Assembly (NCBI RefSeq): GCF_013394915.1
Contig: NZ_CP056771.1
Coordinates: forward strand, 1-64,000
Length of the DNA stretch: 64,000 nt
Source: Buchnera aphidicola (Aphis gossypii)
Lineage (GTDB): Bacteria > Pseudomonadota > Gammaproteobacteria > Enterobacterales > Enterobacteriaceae
Reading direction: 5' to 3'
Part shown: one piece after another, positions 26,551-36,724 of the stretch
Layout of the letters: every line of letters begins with the position of its first letter
How positions within the stretch are numbered: the stretch's first letter is position 1
Made by a program: the position numbers and the translations under genes
Notes under the pieces: model-generated
Told to the model about the DNA's origin: nothing
The model's input: the letters and a program-made list of their open reading frames with translations, nothing else
Database searches by the model: none

Positions 26551-28488
26551 CTAAAAAAAATTTTTATCCCAATGCAAATCTTCTTCAGGTAATTCAAATA
26601 AAAACCTACTAGGTAATGTATATAATTTTTGACCATACTGCATTCTGGTTTGGCAATACGTTAAAAACAATTCTTTTTTTGCTCGAGTGATTCCTACATA
26701 GGCTAATCTTCTTTCTTCTTCTATATTATTTTCATCGATGCTTTTTGAATTTGGCAAAATACCTTCACTCATTCCAACAATAAAAACATAAGAAAATTCT
26801 AACCCTTTAGATGAATGCAATGTCATTAATTGTACTTGATTTAAATCTTTAGGTTTTTTTTCGCTATTAATTATATCACGAAGTGTCATTTTTGTAATAA
26901 CTTCTAACAAACTCATAGGTTTTTCGATATCATTTCCTTTTATTAAACTTTTTATCCAATGAGATAAAGTATGTACATTATTTATGCTTTGATTTATTTT
27001 ATCAGGCTCTTTTAAATGCTTTGATAACCATGCTTCATATTGAATATCATGAATAATAATATCTAAAATATTATAAGGTTTTGAAATAGATATTAAATAA
27101 ATTTTATTTATCCAAGAAACAAATTTTTTTATTTTTTCTAATGTTGATTGTCGTAGAAAATTGTTTATTTCTGGGTGGCTACTTACTTGAAAAAAACTTA
27201 TATTTTTTTTAATAGCAAATGCTTCTATCTTATTAAGTGTAGAAATTCCTATTCGGCGACATGGAACATTTAAGATTTTTGAAAAAGCATAATTATCATT
27301 TGGATTAATTACTAATCTAAGATAGCTTAATAAATTTTTAATTTCAGGGCGCGAAAAAAATGATGAATTGTTAGAAATTCTATAAGGAATATTTCGTTTT
27401 AGAAAAATTTTTTCAAGAATTTGGGATTGATGATTTCCTCTATATAATATTGCATAATCTTTATATTGTATTTTATTTTTAGAATATGCGCAAAGTATTT
27501 TTTGTGCTATTTTTTCAGCTTCAATTTCTTCATTTTGACCAATTAAGATTTTTATTTTATTCCCATATTTTAACTCAGAAAATAATTTTTTTTTAAAATA
27601 ATTCGGGTTATATGATATAAGTTTATTTGCAGCTTTTAATATTCTTCCATAAGAACGATAATTCTGCTCCATTTTTATAATTTTTAAAGTAGGAAAATCT
27701 TTTTTTAGTAAAAAAATATTTTGAGTAGTAGCACCTCTCCATGAATATATCGATTGGTCATCATCTCCAACTAAAGTAAAATTAGAATTTATTTTAGTTA
27801 AAATTTTAATTAATTCATATTGACTATGACTTGTATCTTGATACTCATCTACTAATAAATAAGTAATTTTTTTTTGCCAACGATGCTTTATAATTTTATT
27901 TTTCTTAAATAGCAATGTTGGAAGACAAATTAAATCATCAAAATCTAATATATTTGATTCACGTAAATAAATAGTATATTTTTCATAAAAATATGCGAAA
28001 TCTTTTTCTTGACTAGATTGTGACAATAGTTGAGCATCTGAAGGTGTGTAAAATTTATTTTTCCAATACGATATAGTGAAAATTAAATTTTTTAGTAATT
28101 TTGTATTGTTTTTAATATTTTTATTAGTGATTTTTTTTAATAATGAAATTTGATCTTTTTCGTCAAATAAAGAAAAATTAGAATTTAATTCTAAAAAATC
28201 TATTTCTTTTTTAATAATTTTTAATCCAAATGAATGAAATGTTGAAATAGTGATTTGTTTTATTTCAAATATATCTAAATATTTTAAAAGACGAAGTTTT
28301 ATTTCATGTGCAGCTTTGTTGGTAAATGTTAAAGCGATAATATTTTTAGGTTGATATTGACAATATTTTATCAAATAAATAATTTTATTGATAATCACTT
28401 TAGTTTTACCAGAACCAGCCCCTGCTAATATTAGACAGGGACCATTTATAAATTCTACAGCATTTTTTTGAATACAATTAAGAGGCAT
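26551..28488 (-). CDS. rep: ATP-dependent DNA helicase Rep
   Basis: Superfamily 1 helicase that moves 3' to 5' and clears proteins ahead of the replication fork. The 645-residue protein (E. coli 673) shows all UvrD/Rep motifs in order: Q motif and I in LNCIQKNAVEF and ILAGAGSGKTKVI, Ia in IIALTFTNKAAHEI, II in LLVDEYQDTSHSQYEL, III in LVGDDDQSIYSWRGA, IV in MEQNYRS, V in LMTLHSSKGLEFSYVFIVG, VI in EERRLAYVGITRAKKEL. The start MPLNCIQKNAVEF aligns with E. coli. The C-terminus is short, a part that binds DnaB in E. coli Rep. It follows ilvC by 51 bases. Confidence 0.97.
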   Translation of the reverse strand: MPLNCIQKNAVEFINGPCLILAGAGSGKTKVIINKIIYLIKYCQYQPKNIIALTFTNKAAHEIKLRLLKYLDIFEIKQITISTFHSFGLKIIKKEIDFLELNSNFSLFDEKDQISLLKKITNKNIKNNTKLLKNLIFTISYWKNKFYTPSDAQLLSQSSQEKDFAYFYEKYTIYLRESNILDFDDLICLPTLLFKKNKIIKHRWQKKITYLLVDEYQDTSHSQYELIKILTKINSNFTLVGDDDQSIYSWRGATTQNIFLLKKDFPTLKIIKMEQNYRSYGRILKAANKLISYNPNYFKKKLFSELKYGNKIKILIGQNEEIEAEKIAQKILCAYSKNKIQYKDYAILYRGNHQSQILEKIFLKRNIPYRISNNSSFFSRPEIKNLLSYLRLVINPNDNYAFSKILNVPCRRIGISTLNKIEAFAIKKNISFFQVSSHPEINNFLRQSTLEKIKKFVSWINKIYLISISKPYNILDIIIHDIQYEAWLSKHLKEPDKINQSINNVHTLSHWIKSLIKGNDIEKPMSLLEVITKMTLRDIINSEKKPKDLNQVQLMTLHSSKGLEFSYVFIVGMSEGILPNSKSIDENNIEEERRLAYVGITRAKKELFLTYCQTRMQYGQKLYTLPSRFLFELPEEDLHWDKNFF

Positions 28489-28539
28489 AATAAAATATTA
28501 ATTAGTAAGGGTTTTAAAAAAAATTGTGTATAATATAAA

Positions 28540-30012
28540 TTATTCACCTACTGAAATTTTTTTCATTTCTTTCATATAATTTCTTAGTTTAAAACCAATA
28601 ATTTCAATTGGATGATTTCGTATTTGTTCGTTGACTTTATATAATTCAACATTATCTATTGTAGTATCATCTAATGATTCGCCTAAATCAGATCTTTTAA
28701 GACTCATTATAATATTTTTCAAGATAGGATAAGCTGATTCAGAAAATAAATAACTACCATATTCAGCAGTATCTGAAATTACTATATTCATTTCATATAG
28801 TCTTTTTCTTGCGATTGTGTTTGCGATTAATGGTAGTTCATGTAAAGATTCATAATAAGCTGATTCGCTTTTAATACCTGATTTCAACATTGTTTCAAAA
28901 GCTAATTCAATTCCTGCTTTTATTATTGAAACCATTACTGTACCATGATCATAGTATTCTTGTTCACGTATTTTTTTTGAGCAAATAGGAGCTTTTTCAA
29001 AATTTGTTTTTTTTGTATTATTACGCCAATTTAATAATTTTTCATCATTGTGTTTCCAATCATTCATCATTTCATGAGAAAATTCACCTGAAATAATATT
29101 ATCCATGTGCTTGTCAAATAATGGTATTAATATTTTTTTTATTTTTTCAGCTAATTTAAAAGCTCTTATTTTAGATTGATTTGTCAGTCGATCCATCATT
29201 AATGTTATACCTCCATGTTTCAACGATTCAGTAATTGTTTCCCATCCATATTGTATTAATTTTCCTGAATAATCAGATTTATGGCCATCTGCAATTAATT
29301 TCTCGTAACATATTAATGATGCTGTTTGTAACATTCCGCATAAGATTGTTTGTTCTCCCATTAAATCTGATTTTACTTCAGCTACAAATGATGATTCTAA
29401 AACTCCAGCACGATGACCACCCGTCGAAAAAGCCCATGCTTTAGCAATTTCTAAACCAATCTTTTTAGGATCATTATTTGGATGAACAGCAATTAATGTA
29501 GGAACTCCAAAACCTCTTTTAAATTCTTCTCGGACTTCTGTTCCAGGGCATTTTGGTGCTACCATAATAACTGTAATGTCTTTTCTTATTTTTTCATTAC
29601 ATTCTACAATATTAAAACCATGAGAATAACCTAAACATGAATATGGTTTCATCAATTTTTGAACTTCTTGAACTACATTTTGATGTTGTTTGTCAGGTGT
29701 TAAATTAATAACAAGATCAGCATTTGGAATTAAGTTTTCATAATTGTTTACTGTAAAATTATTGTTTTTAGCATTCCACCAAGATTTATTTTTTTTTAAA
29801 ATACTATCATTTTTTAATGCAAAAGCTACATTTAATCCTGAGTCTCTCATATTTAAACCTTGGTTTAAACCTTGAGATCCGCAACCTATAATAACAATAT
29901 TTTTTTCTTTTAAAATGTTGTTTTTATTTTCAAATTCTTTTTTTTTCATAAAACGACATTTTTTAATTTCTTCGATCTTTTCACGAAAAGATAATTTATT
30001 AAAATAATTCAT
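28540..30012 (-). CDS. ilvC: Ketol-acid reductoisomerase
   Basis: Second step of isoleucine and valine synthesis: isomerises and reduces acetolactate or acetohydroxybutyrate with NADPH and magnesium. It is the long class II form, 490 residues (E. coli 491). Motifs: NADPH-binding [42 protein letters not shown], metal and substrate site [20 protein letters not shown], and two knotted C-terminal domains ending in [19 protein letters not shown]. It is 49 bases after ilvD on the same strand. The E. coli activator ilvY, divergent from ilvC, is gone, so control must be lost or different. Both products feed host nutrition. Confidence 0.98.
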   Translation of the reverse strand: MNYFNKLSFREKIEEIKKCRFMKKKEFENKNNILKEKNIVIIGCGSQGLNQGLNMRDSGLNVAFALKNDSILKKNKSWWNAKNNNFTVNNYENLIPNADLVINLTPDKQHQNVVQEVQKLMKPYSCLGYSHGFNIVECNEKIRKDITVIMVAPKCPGTEVREEFKRGFGVPTLIAVHPNNDPKKIGLEIAKAWAFSTGGHRAGVLESSFVAEVKSDLMGEQTILCGMLQTASLICYEKLIADGHKSDYSGKLIQYGWETITESLKHGGITLMMDRLTNQSKIRAFKLAEKIKKILIPLFDKHMDNIISGEFSHEMMNDWKHNDEKLLNWRNNTKKTNFEKAPICSKKIREQEYYDHGTVMVSIIKAGIELAFETMLKSGIKSESAYYESLHELPLIANTIARKRLYEMNIVISDTAEYGSYLFSESAYPILKNIIMSLKRSDLGESLDDTTIDNVELYKVNEQIRNHPIEIIGFKLRNYMKEMKKISVGE

Positions 30013-30061
30013 CTGAGTATTTCCGAATAAAAAATTAATTTATTATTAAATATCTAATTTA

Positions 30062-31915
30062 TTAAAGATTAAATAATTTTTTTTTGTCTCTTATTGCACC
30101 AGTATCTGCGCTAGTTGCACAAGAAGCATAATATTGCAGGGCTAATGAAATTTTTCTCTTTCTATTTAATGGCTTAAATGCTTTATCACCTTTTAATTCC
30201 TCTTTTTTCATACGATTTTCAATTTCTTTTTCAGTGATATTTAAATGAATTTTTTTTTCATAAATATTAATTTTAATATTATCTCCATTTTGAATTAATG
30301 CTATTATTCCTTTATTTGCAGCTTCCGGAGAGATATGTCCTATTGATAATCCTGATGTTCCTCCAGAAAATCTACCATCAGTAATTAATGCACATTTTTC
30401 ATCTAATTTCATAGATTTTAAATATGTTGTTGGATATAGCATTTCCTGCATACCAGGACCTCCTTTTGGTCCTTCATATCGAATAACTATTACATCTCCA
30501 GGATAAACTTGGCCTTCTAATATTGATTTCACTGCTTCCTCTTGACTTTCGTATACTTTTGCAATACCAGAAAAAATGTAATTTTCTTTTTTTACACTAG
30601 CAGTTTTTATTATACAACCATTTTTTGCTAAATTACCATATAAAACAGATAGACCACCTTCCTTGCTGTAAGCATTTTCACAAGATCGAATACAACCTGT
30701 GATACGGTTTGTATCTAGTTCATTCCATCTAAAATTTTGTGAAAATGGTTTAACTGTTCGTACACCACCAGGTCCTGCATGAAACATTTTTATTATATTA
30801 TTTTTTTTTGTAGATAAAATATCATAATTATCTATTGTTTCTTTTAAAGTCAATCCTAATATATTTTTAGTTTGATTATTTAATAAATTAAAACGATTTA
30901 ATTCTCCTAATATACCCATAACACCGCCTGCTCGGTGGACATCTTCTACATGATATAATTTTGTACTTGGAGAAACTTTACAAATATGTGGGGTATTTTT
31001 TGAAAGTCTGTCAATGTTAGACATCTTAAAATCAATACTTCCTTCATTTGATGCTGCTAATAAATGCAATATAGTATTAGTGGATCCACCCATAGCAATA
31101 TCTAACATCATTGCGTTTTCAAAAGATTCTTTATTTGCAATGTTTCTAGGTAAAAATTGTTTTTTATCATTTTCATAATAATCTTTTGTAATTTTTACTA
31201 TTATTTGAGCTGATTGTTGGAATAATTTTTTTCTATCAACATGAGTAGCTAACAATGTTCCATTCCCCGGCAATGATAAACCTATTGCTTCCATTAAACA
31301 ATTCATAGAGTTTGCAGTAAACATACCTGAGCAAGATCCGCACGTAGGACAAGAAGATAATTCAATATTTTTTATGAAATCATCTGAATTATTAGGATTA
31401 CCTCCGTGAATAATTGCATCAACTAAGTCAATTTTTTCTATTTTCTCTTTGATTTTTGTTTTACCTGCCTCCATTGGCCCACCTGAGATGAAAACTGAAG
31501 GTATATTTAATCGCATTGCAGCCATGAACATTCCAGGTGTAATTTTATCGCAATTAGAAACGCATATCATTGCATCTACACAGTGCGCATTAATTACATA
31601 TTCTATAGAATCTGCAATCAATTCGCGAGAAGGTAAAGAATATAACATTCCTGAATGACCCATTGCTATTCCGTCATCTATAGCAATAGTATTAAATTCT
31701 TTAGGTACACCACCTGATTTTGCAATTTCTTTTGAAATAATTTGAGCTACTTCTTGTAAATGAATATGACCTGGAACAAACTGAGAAAAAGAATTAACTA
31801 TGGCGATAATGGGTTTTTTAAAGTCTTCATCGTTCATTCCAGTAGCTCGCCATAAAGACCTAGCTCCAGACATATTTCTTCCTTGTGTTGTTGTAAAAGA
31901 ACGGTATTTAGGCAT
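30062..31915 (-). CDS. ilvD: Dihydroxy-acid dehydratase
   Basis: Third step of valine and isoleucine synthesis, dehydrating dihydroxy-acids to keto-acids with an oxygen-sensitive iron-sulfur cluster. I set the start at the ATG at 31915 ([14 protein letters not shown]), the same as E. coli, with GAGGT 8 bases upstream; an ATG 15 bases earlier overlaps that ribosome site. The length is 617 (E. coli 616). Cluster cysteines lie in [13 protein letters not shown] and [18 protein letters not shown], and the catalytic C-terminal part in [19 protein letters not shown]. ilvA, which follows ilvD in E. coli, is absent; ilvC follows directly. Confidence 0.98.
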   Translation of the reverse strand: MPKYRSFTTTQGRNMSGARSLWRATGMNDEDFKKPIIAIVNSFSQFVPGHIHLQEVAQIISKEIAKSGGVPKEFNTIAIDDGIAMGHSGMLYSLPSRELIADSIEYVINAHCVDAMICVSNCDKITPGMFMAAMRLNIPSVFISGGPMEAGKTKIKEKIEKIDLVDAIIHGGNPNNSDDFIKNIELSSCPTCGSCSGMFTANSMNCLMEAIGLSLPGNGTLLATHVDRKKLFQQSAQIIVKITKDYYENDKKQFLPRNIANKESFENAMMLDIAMGGSTNTILHLLAASNEGSIDFKMSNIDRLSKNTPHICKVSPSTKLYHVEDVHRAGGVMGILGELNRFNLLNNQTKNILGLTLKETIDNYDILSTKKNNIIKMFHAGPGGVRTVKPFSQNFRWNELDTNRITGCIRSCENAYSKEGGLSVLYGNLAKNGCIIKTASVKKENYIFSGIAKVYESQEEAVKSILEGQVYPGDVIVIRYEGPKGGPGMQEMLYPTTYLKSMKLDEKCALITDGRFSGGTSGLSIGHISPEAANKGIIALIQNGDNIKINIYEKKIHLNITEKEIENRMKKEELKGDKAFKPLNRKRKISLALQYYASCATSADTGAIRDKKKLFNL

Positions 31916-32052
31916 TTTAGATAACCTCATAAGAATATTATTTTATTTGATATTTTTTTGAAAATGTGCATATTTATTTTTTAGCAGGAGTAATCATTTT
32001 ATATGATTTGCTTTTAAAGGAAATTATTGCATAAATCTGATGAGTGAAATTT

Positions 32053-32128
32053 TGGCAGGGGTGGAAGGATTTGAACCTACAACTTTCGGTTTTGGAGACC
32101 GATGCTCTACCAATTGAACTACACCCCT
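32053..32128 (-). tRNA. trpT: tRNA-Trp (anticodon CCA)
   Basis: Cloverleaf of 76 bases: acceptor AGGGGTG pairs with CACCCCT, anticodon stem TCGGT/ACCGA around CTCCAAA, T-loop TTCAAAT. The terminal CCA is encoded (complement of 32053-32055). It lies between iscS and ilvD and reads away from iscS. Close match to E. coli trpT. Confidence 0.96.
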
Positions 32129-32188
32129 AATGATGTTTAGATTTTTAATTATATTTTAAAAACTAATTATATTCTTAATTAATAAAAA

Positions 32189-32216
32189 AGTCTAGTTTGT
32201 ATTTTATAAAATTCAA
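32189..32216 (-). promoter_or_regulatory. Putative sigma-70 promoter of tRNA-Trp
   Basis: On the minus strand TTGAAT (32216-32211) and TAGACT (32194-32189) are 16 bases apart, each four of six to consensus. It would start about 55 bases before tRNA-Trp. The match is only fair. Confidence 0.35.
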
Positions 32217-32305
32217 CTAGAAAAGTGTATTAATTTTAGATCTAATTTTTTTTTAAAATGATAGAATATTAATATTACGTAAAAATAAAAACAAGGTAAT
32301 TTTTT

Positions 32306-33520
32306 ATGAAAACTCCAATTTATTTAGATTATGCAGCCACTACTCCAGTAGATTATCAAGTTGCTAAAAAAATGATGAATTATTTAACAATTGATGGAAT
32401 GTTTGGAAATCCGGCTTCTCGGTCACATAAATTCGGTTGGGAAGCTGAAGAGGTAGTTGATGTTGCTCGTAATCAAATATCTGATTTGATTGGAGCAGAT
32501 TCACGCGAAATTATATTTACTTCTGGTGCTACTGAAGCAAATAATTTAGCTATTAAGGGTATTGCTTTGTTTCATAAAAAAAAAGGCAATCACATTATTA
32601 CAAGTAAGACGGAACATAAATCAGTATTAGATTCCTGTAGATATTTAGAGAGCGAAGGTTTCTCTGTAACTTATTTGACCCCTAAAAATAATGGGATCAT
32701 TGATTTAAATGATTTAAAAAAACATATAAAGAAGAATACTATATTAGTTTCCATTATGCATGTAAATAATGAAACTGGAATTATACAAGATATAAAAAGT
32801 ATATCTGAAATTTGTAGATCTCGTGATGTTTTTTTTCATGTAGATGCAACGCAAAGTGTAGGTAAAATTAATGTTAATATAAAAAATTCATTTATAGATT
32901 TGATGTCTTTTTCAGCTCATAAATTATATGGACCAAAAGGTATTGGTGGTCTATATGTTCGTCGAAAACCTCGAGTTCGTTTGTTAGCATCTTTACATGG
33001 AGGTGGTCATGAAAGAGGAATAAGAGCTGGAACTTTACCAGTACATCAAATTGTTGGTATGGGAGAAGCTTTTGAATTAGCGAGAAAAAAAATAAAAGAT
33101 GATCTTACACATTTAAATAATTTAAGAAATGATTTATGGAATGGAATTAAAAATATTGAAGAAGTTTATTTAAATAGTGATTTAAAGCAAGGAGCTCCTC
33201 ATATATTAAACGTTAGTTTTAATTATGTTGAAGGTGAATCATTGATTATGTCATTAAAAGATTTAGCTATTTCTTCTGGTTCAGCATGCACTTCATCTAG
33301 TTTAGAGCCTTCTTATGTACTAAGAGCTTTAGGAATAAAAGATGAATTAGCACATAGCTCAATTCGTTTTTCTATTGGGAGATTTACAACAAAAGAAGAA
33401 ATTCAACATACAATACAATTAGTTCATAAATCTATTTCTAAACTTCGGGAGCTTTCACCGTTATGGGAAATGTTTAAATCAGGAGTTGATTTAAACAGTA
33501 TAGAGTGGGATCATAGTTAA
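32306..33520 (+). CDS. iscS: Cysteine desulfurase IscS
   Basis: Pyridoxal-phosphate enzyme that takes sulfur from cysteine and hands it to IscU for clusters, and to TusA/ThiI-type carriers for tRNA thiolation. It has exactly the E. coli length (404) and very high similarity. PLP lysine K206 is in [16 protein letters not shown]; catalytic cysteine C328 is in [27 protein letters not shown] and [18 protein letters not shown] are also present. Ribosome site AAGGTAA. The repressor gene iscR, first in the E. coli operon, is missing; instead a tRNA-Trp gene lies divergently upstream. Confidence 0.98.
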   Translation: MKTPIYLDYAATTPVDYQVAKKMMNYLTIDGMFGNPASRSHKFGWEAEEVVDVARNQISDLIGADSREIIFTSGATEANNLAIKGIALFHKKKGNHIITSKTEHKSVLDSCRYLESEGFSVTYLTPKNNGIIDLNDLKKHIKKNTILVSIMHVNNETGIIQDIKSISEICRSRDVFFHVDATQSVGKINVNIKNSFIDLMSFSAHKLYGPKGIGGLYVRRKPRVRLLASLHGGGHERGIRAGTLPVHQIVGMGEAFELARKKIKDDLTHLNNLRNDLWNGIKNIEEVYLNSDLKQGAPHILNVSFNYVEGESLIMSLKDLAISSGSACTSSSLEPSYVLRALGIKDELAHSSIRFSIGRFTTKEEIQHTIQLVHKSISKLRELSPLWEMFKSGVDLNSIEWDHS

Positions 33521-33551
33521 AACAACATCTTTTAAATTAAAGGTAGTGAAA

Positions 33552-33938
33552 ATGGCATATAGCAAAAAAGTTATGGATCATTATGAAAATCCTCGAAATG
33601 TTGGTTCTTTTTCTAATACAGACATTAACGTGGGAAGTGGTTTAGTCGGTGCACCTGCTTGTGGTGACGTTATGAAATTACAAATTAAAGTTAATTCAAA
33701 AGGTATTATTGAAGATGCTTGTTTCAAAACATATGGTTGTGGTTCTGCCATTGCTTCTAGTTCACTTGCAACAGAATGGATAAAAGGAAAATCAATAAAG
33801 GAAGCGGAATCTATTAAGAATACAAGTATAGTAGAAGAATTAGAACTTCCTCCAGTTAAAATTCATTGTTCAATTTTAGCAGAAGATGCTATTAAAGCGG
33901 CGATTGCAGACTATAAAAATAAAAAAAATAGAGAATGA
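33552..33938 (+). CDS. iscU: Iron-sulfur cluster scaffold IscU
   Basis: Scaffold on which 2Fe-2S clusters are built from IscS sulfur. Start ATG at 33552 (MAYSKKVMDHYENPRNVG) with AAAGGT upstream; a GTG six bases earlier is not needed. 128 residues, as in E. coli. Ligands C37 (APACGDVMK), D39, C63 (YGCGSAIASSS) and C106 (KIHCSILAEDA) are kept, and so is the HscA-binding motif LPPVK at 99-103. An extra cysteine at 57 replaces Arg. The next gene in E. coli, iscA, is missing and a hairpin follows. Confidence 0.98.
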   Translation: MAYSKKVMDHYENPRNVGSFSNTDINVGSGLVGAPACGDVMKLQIKVNSKGIIEDACFKTYGCGSAIASSSLATEWIKGKSIKEAESIKNTSIVEELELPPVKIHCSILAEDAIKAAIADYKNKKNRE

Positions 33939-33948
33939 TATTTTTTAT

Positions 33949-33982
33949 ATTTAATGTTGAAAAATTTTTTTCAACATTAAAT
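33949..33982 (+). terminator. Hairpin between iscU and hscB
   Basis: ATTTAATGTTGAAAAA at 33949-33964 is followed by its complement at 33967-33982, giving at least 14 pairs with a tight loop. Further T-rich sequence follows. It stands where E. coli has iscA. It could act as a partial terminator or an RNA-stability element, making more IscSU than HscBA-Fdx. It may also end the first transcript altogether. Confidence 0.5.
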
Positions 33983-34023
33983 TTTAATTTAATATTTTAA
34001 CATCAATGTAATTTAGGTGTTTT

Positions 34024-34521
34024 ATGAATTATTTTACATTATTTACATTGCCAAAAAAATTTCGGATAAATAAAGATTTATTAAATAAAAATTTTTATAA
34101 ATTGCAATTAAAATTTCATCCTGATTTATTTATAAATGAATCTGATTCTAAAAAAAAATGGGTTTTAAAAAAATCTATTCAAATTAATAAAGGATATAAA
34201 ATCCTAAAAAATTCATTCAATCGATCAATGTATTTACTTTTTTTGAATGGTATTAAAGTAGATGAAGAAAAATTATTATCTCATAATCAATATTTTTTAA
34301 AAAAATATTTTTTTTTACATGAAGAGTTAGAAATTTTAAAAAAAACGAATAATCCAAATATAATTTGTTTCAATAATTTTTTAAAAAAAATAGAAAATGA
34401 AATAAAAGATTGTGAAAATATGATTAATAACGAATTTCATAATAAAAATTGGAATGCAATTATTAGTGCAACATCTCAATTGTTATTTTTAAAGAGAATA
34501 AAAGGGAAATTAAAAAAATAA
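34024..34521 (+). CDS. hscB: Co-chaperone HscB
   Basis: J-domain partner of HscA that delivers IscU for cluster release. 165 residues (E. coli 171). The J-domain start is NYFTLFTLPKKFRINKDLL and its HPD tripeptide is in LQLKFHPDLFINES. The C-terminal three-helix bundle that binds IscU is diverged and rich in Lys, Asn and Phe. It is followed by hscA, 41 bases from its preferred start. Confidence 0.94.
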   Translation: MNYFTLFTLPKKFRINKDLLNKNFYKLQLKFHPDLFINESDSKKKWVLKKSIQINKGYKILKNSFNRSMYLLFLNGIKVDEEKLLSHNQYFLKKYFFLHEELEILKKTNNPNIICFNNFLKKIENEIKDCENMINNEFHNKNWNAIISATSQLLFLKRIKGKLKK

Positions 34522-34562
34522 AAATTTTTTTGCTTAAATTACATAAATTAGGATGTTTTTAT

Positions 34563-36389
34563 ATGATTTTTTTAAAAGAAAAATTTAATCAAAAATTAAT
34601 TTTAGGAATTGATTTTGGCACTACTTACTCCCTCATATCTACCATAGAAAATAATCATGCTGTATTATTATCCGATAATAACAAACGTTATTTATTACCT
34701 TCTATTATACATTGCGGGAAAAATGATTTTACTATAGGTTGGGATGCTGTTAACAAAGTTCTTCAAGATCCAAAAAATACAATTGTTTCAGTGAAACGTT
34801 TAATTGGTCGATCTATTGATTTTATTAAAAAAGAATTTCCAATTCTACCTTATACCATAGAACAAGATAAAAATGGAGATCTTTTTTTTTACACTGATTC
34901 AGGGCGAATTTCTTCTACTCAAGTTGTAAGCAAAATACTGAAATATTTAAAAAAAAGAGCTTCTTCTTTATATAATACACAAATCGATATGACAGTTATA
35001 ACTGTACCAGCATATTTTAATAATATTCAGCGTTCTTTAATAAAAAATGCTGCTACTATTGGAGGAGTTAATTTAGTTAGATTATTAAATGAGCCAACAT
35101 CTGCAGCTGTTGCATATGGTTTAGAAAGAAATAAAAAAGGCATTGTTATTGTATATGATCTTGGTGGTGGTACTTTTGATGTTTCTGTATTAAATTTAAA
35201 TAAAGGGTTATTTGAAGTATTAGCTACAAGTGGTGATTCTAATTTAGGCGGTGATGATTTTGATATAATTTTAGCAAATTATATATATAAGAAAGCTAAT
35301 TTATTACATCATCAATACAATGATTCCTTTCATGCTTTATTATTAGCAGTTGCAAAAGAAACTAAAATAAAATTAACTTATCATGAAACTGTAGAAGTTA
35401 ATGTTTTGAATTGGAATGGAATTGTTACTCGTAATGAATTTAACTTGATTATTAAAAATTTAGTTAAAAAAACTTTATTAATTTGTACGAAAATATTTAA
35501 AGAAATAGATTTAAATATCAAAGAAATTAAAGAAGTTATTATGGTGGGAGGTTCTACGCGAGTTCCATTGGTTTATAATGAAGTTAAAAATTTTTTTTTA
35601 AAAAATCCATTAATTTCAATTAATCCAGATCAAGTCGTTGCAATTGGTGCTGCATTGCAATGTAGCATGCTTGCATCAAGTAATAAAAAGAATCAAATAA
35701 TATTACTAGATGTTGTTCCTCTTTCCTTAGGAATCGAAGTTATAGGAGGATTTGTAGAAAAAATTATTTTTCGTAATAGTCATATACCTATTTCTAAAAC
35801 TAAAGAGTTCACAACTTCAAGAGATAATCAAACAGGGATCGTTGTTCATATCTTGCAAGGAGAAAGTGAGCTCGTAAAAAATTGTGTTTCACTTTCTCGT
35901 TTTGTTTTGAAAAATATTTTACCTAGAAAAGCAGGTACAATTAGGATTTTAGTTACATTTCAAATTGATACCGATGGTTTAATTAGTATAACTGCTCATG
36001 AAAAGAGCAGTAATAAACAAAAAACAATTCAAATTGATCGTTCTTGGTTAGATTATACAAATAATTTTAAAATGATTAAAAATGATTTTAATTATTTGAA
36101 AAATGATTATTATTTTAGAATTAAAGAAGAAAAAAAAATTGAATCTAAAAATGTTTTAGATTTATTGGCGTCAGCTTTAAAACAAGATAGTCATTTAATT
36201 AGCATACAAGAATTAAAAAAAATAAAATTAAATCAAGAAAAATTACAAAAATCAATTGATGAAGATGATTTTTATTCAATTAAATTAAATTTAAAAAAAT
36301 TGGATGAAGTAACTAAAAATTTTTTTTCATTGCGGTTAAAAAATGCAATTAATGATTCAATAAATAATCAAAAAAACGAGACTAAATAA
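34563..36389 (+). CDS. hscA: Fe-S assembly chaperone HscA
   Basis: Hsp70-family ATPase specialised for IscU. Start ATG at 34563 ([14 protein letters not shown]) with AGGA upstream; a TTG 33 bases earlier is unlikely. 608 residues (E. coli 616). ATPase motifs: [16 protein letters not shown], phosphate 2 region [51 protein letters not shown]. Substrate domain begins [13 protein letters not shown]. The C-terminal lid (from about residue 500) is strongly diverged. The stop overlaps the fdx start by one base, implying translational coupling. Confidence 0.97.
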   Translation: MIFLKEKFNQKLILGIDFGTTYSLISTIENNHAVLLSDNNKRYLLPSIIHCGKNDFTIGWDAVNKVLQDPKNTIVSVKRLIGRSIDFIKKEFPILPYTIEQDKNGDLFFYTDSGRISSTQVVSKILKYLKKRASSLYNTQIDMTVITVPAYFNNIQRSLIKNAATIGGVNLVRLLNEPTSAAVAYGLERNKKGIVIVYDLGGGTFDVSVLNLNKGLFEVLATSGDSNLGGDDFDIILANYIYKKANLLHHQYNDSFHALLLAVAKETKIKLTYHETVEVNVLNWNGIVTRNEFNLIIKNLVKKTLLICTKIFKEIDLNIKEIKEVIMVGGSTRVPLVYNEVKNFFLKNPLISINPDQVVAIGAALQCSMLASSNKKNQIILLDVVPLSLGIEVIGGFVEKIIFRNSHIPISKTKEFTTSRDNQTGIVVHILQGESELVKNCVSLSRFVLKNILPRKAGTIRILVTFQIDTDGLISITAHEKSSNKQKTIQIDRSWLDYTNNFKMIKNDFNYLKNDYYFRIKEEKKIESKNVLDLLASALKQDSHLISIQELKKIKLNQEKLQKSIDEDDFYSIKLNLKKLDEVTKNFFSLRLKNAINDSINNQKNETK

Positions 36390-36724
36390 TGCCTAAAATT
36401 CTTTTTCTACCTCATAAATTTATATTACCTAAAGGTGCTATTTGTATTTGTAAAAAAGGAGAAACTATCTTAAATGTTGCATTATTAAACAATATTAAGT
36501 TGGAACATGCATGTGAAAAATCATGTGCTTGTAGCACTTGCCATTGTATTATACGAAAAGGTTTTCTTTCTCTTTCAGGATGGACTGAGAAAGAAGAAGA
36601 TGTTCTAGATAAAGCGTGGGGTCTTGAATCTACAAGTCGATTAAGTTGTCAAGCTATCATAGGAGATAGCGACATAGAAGTAGAAATTCCTTTATATAAT
36701 GCTAATCATGTTTCTGATAATTAA
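36389..36724 (+). CDS. fdx: Adrenodoxin-type 2Fe-2S ferredoxin
   Basis: Electron donor for cluster assembly on IscU. It has 111 residues, the same as E. coli. The four ligands are C42, C48 and C51 in [14 protein letters not shown] and the later Cys in SRLSCQAII. Fpr at 13450-14202 could reduce it. The start ATG overlaps the hscA stop (TAATG). The stop abuts the convergent der stop with no base between. iscX, last in the E. coli operon, is absent. Confidence 0.98.
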   Translation: MPKILFLPHKFILPKGAICICKKGETILNVALLNNIKLEHACEKSCACSTCHCIIRKGFLSLSGWTEKEEDVLDKAWGLESTSRLSCQAIIGDSDIEVEIPLYNANHVSDN

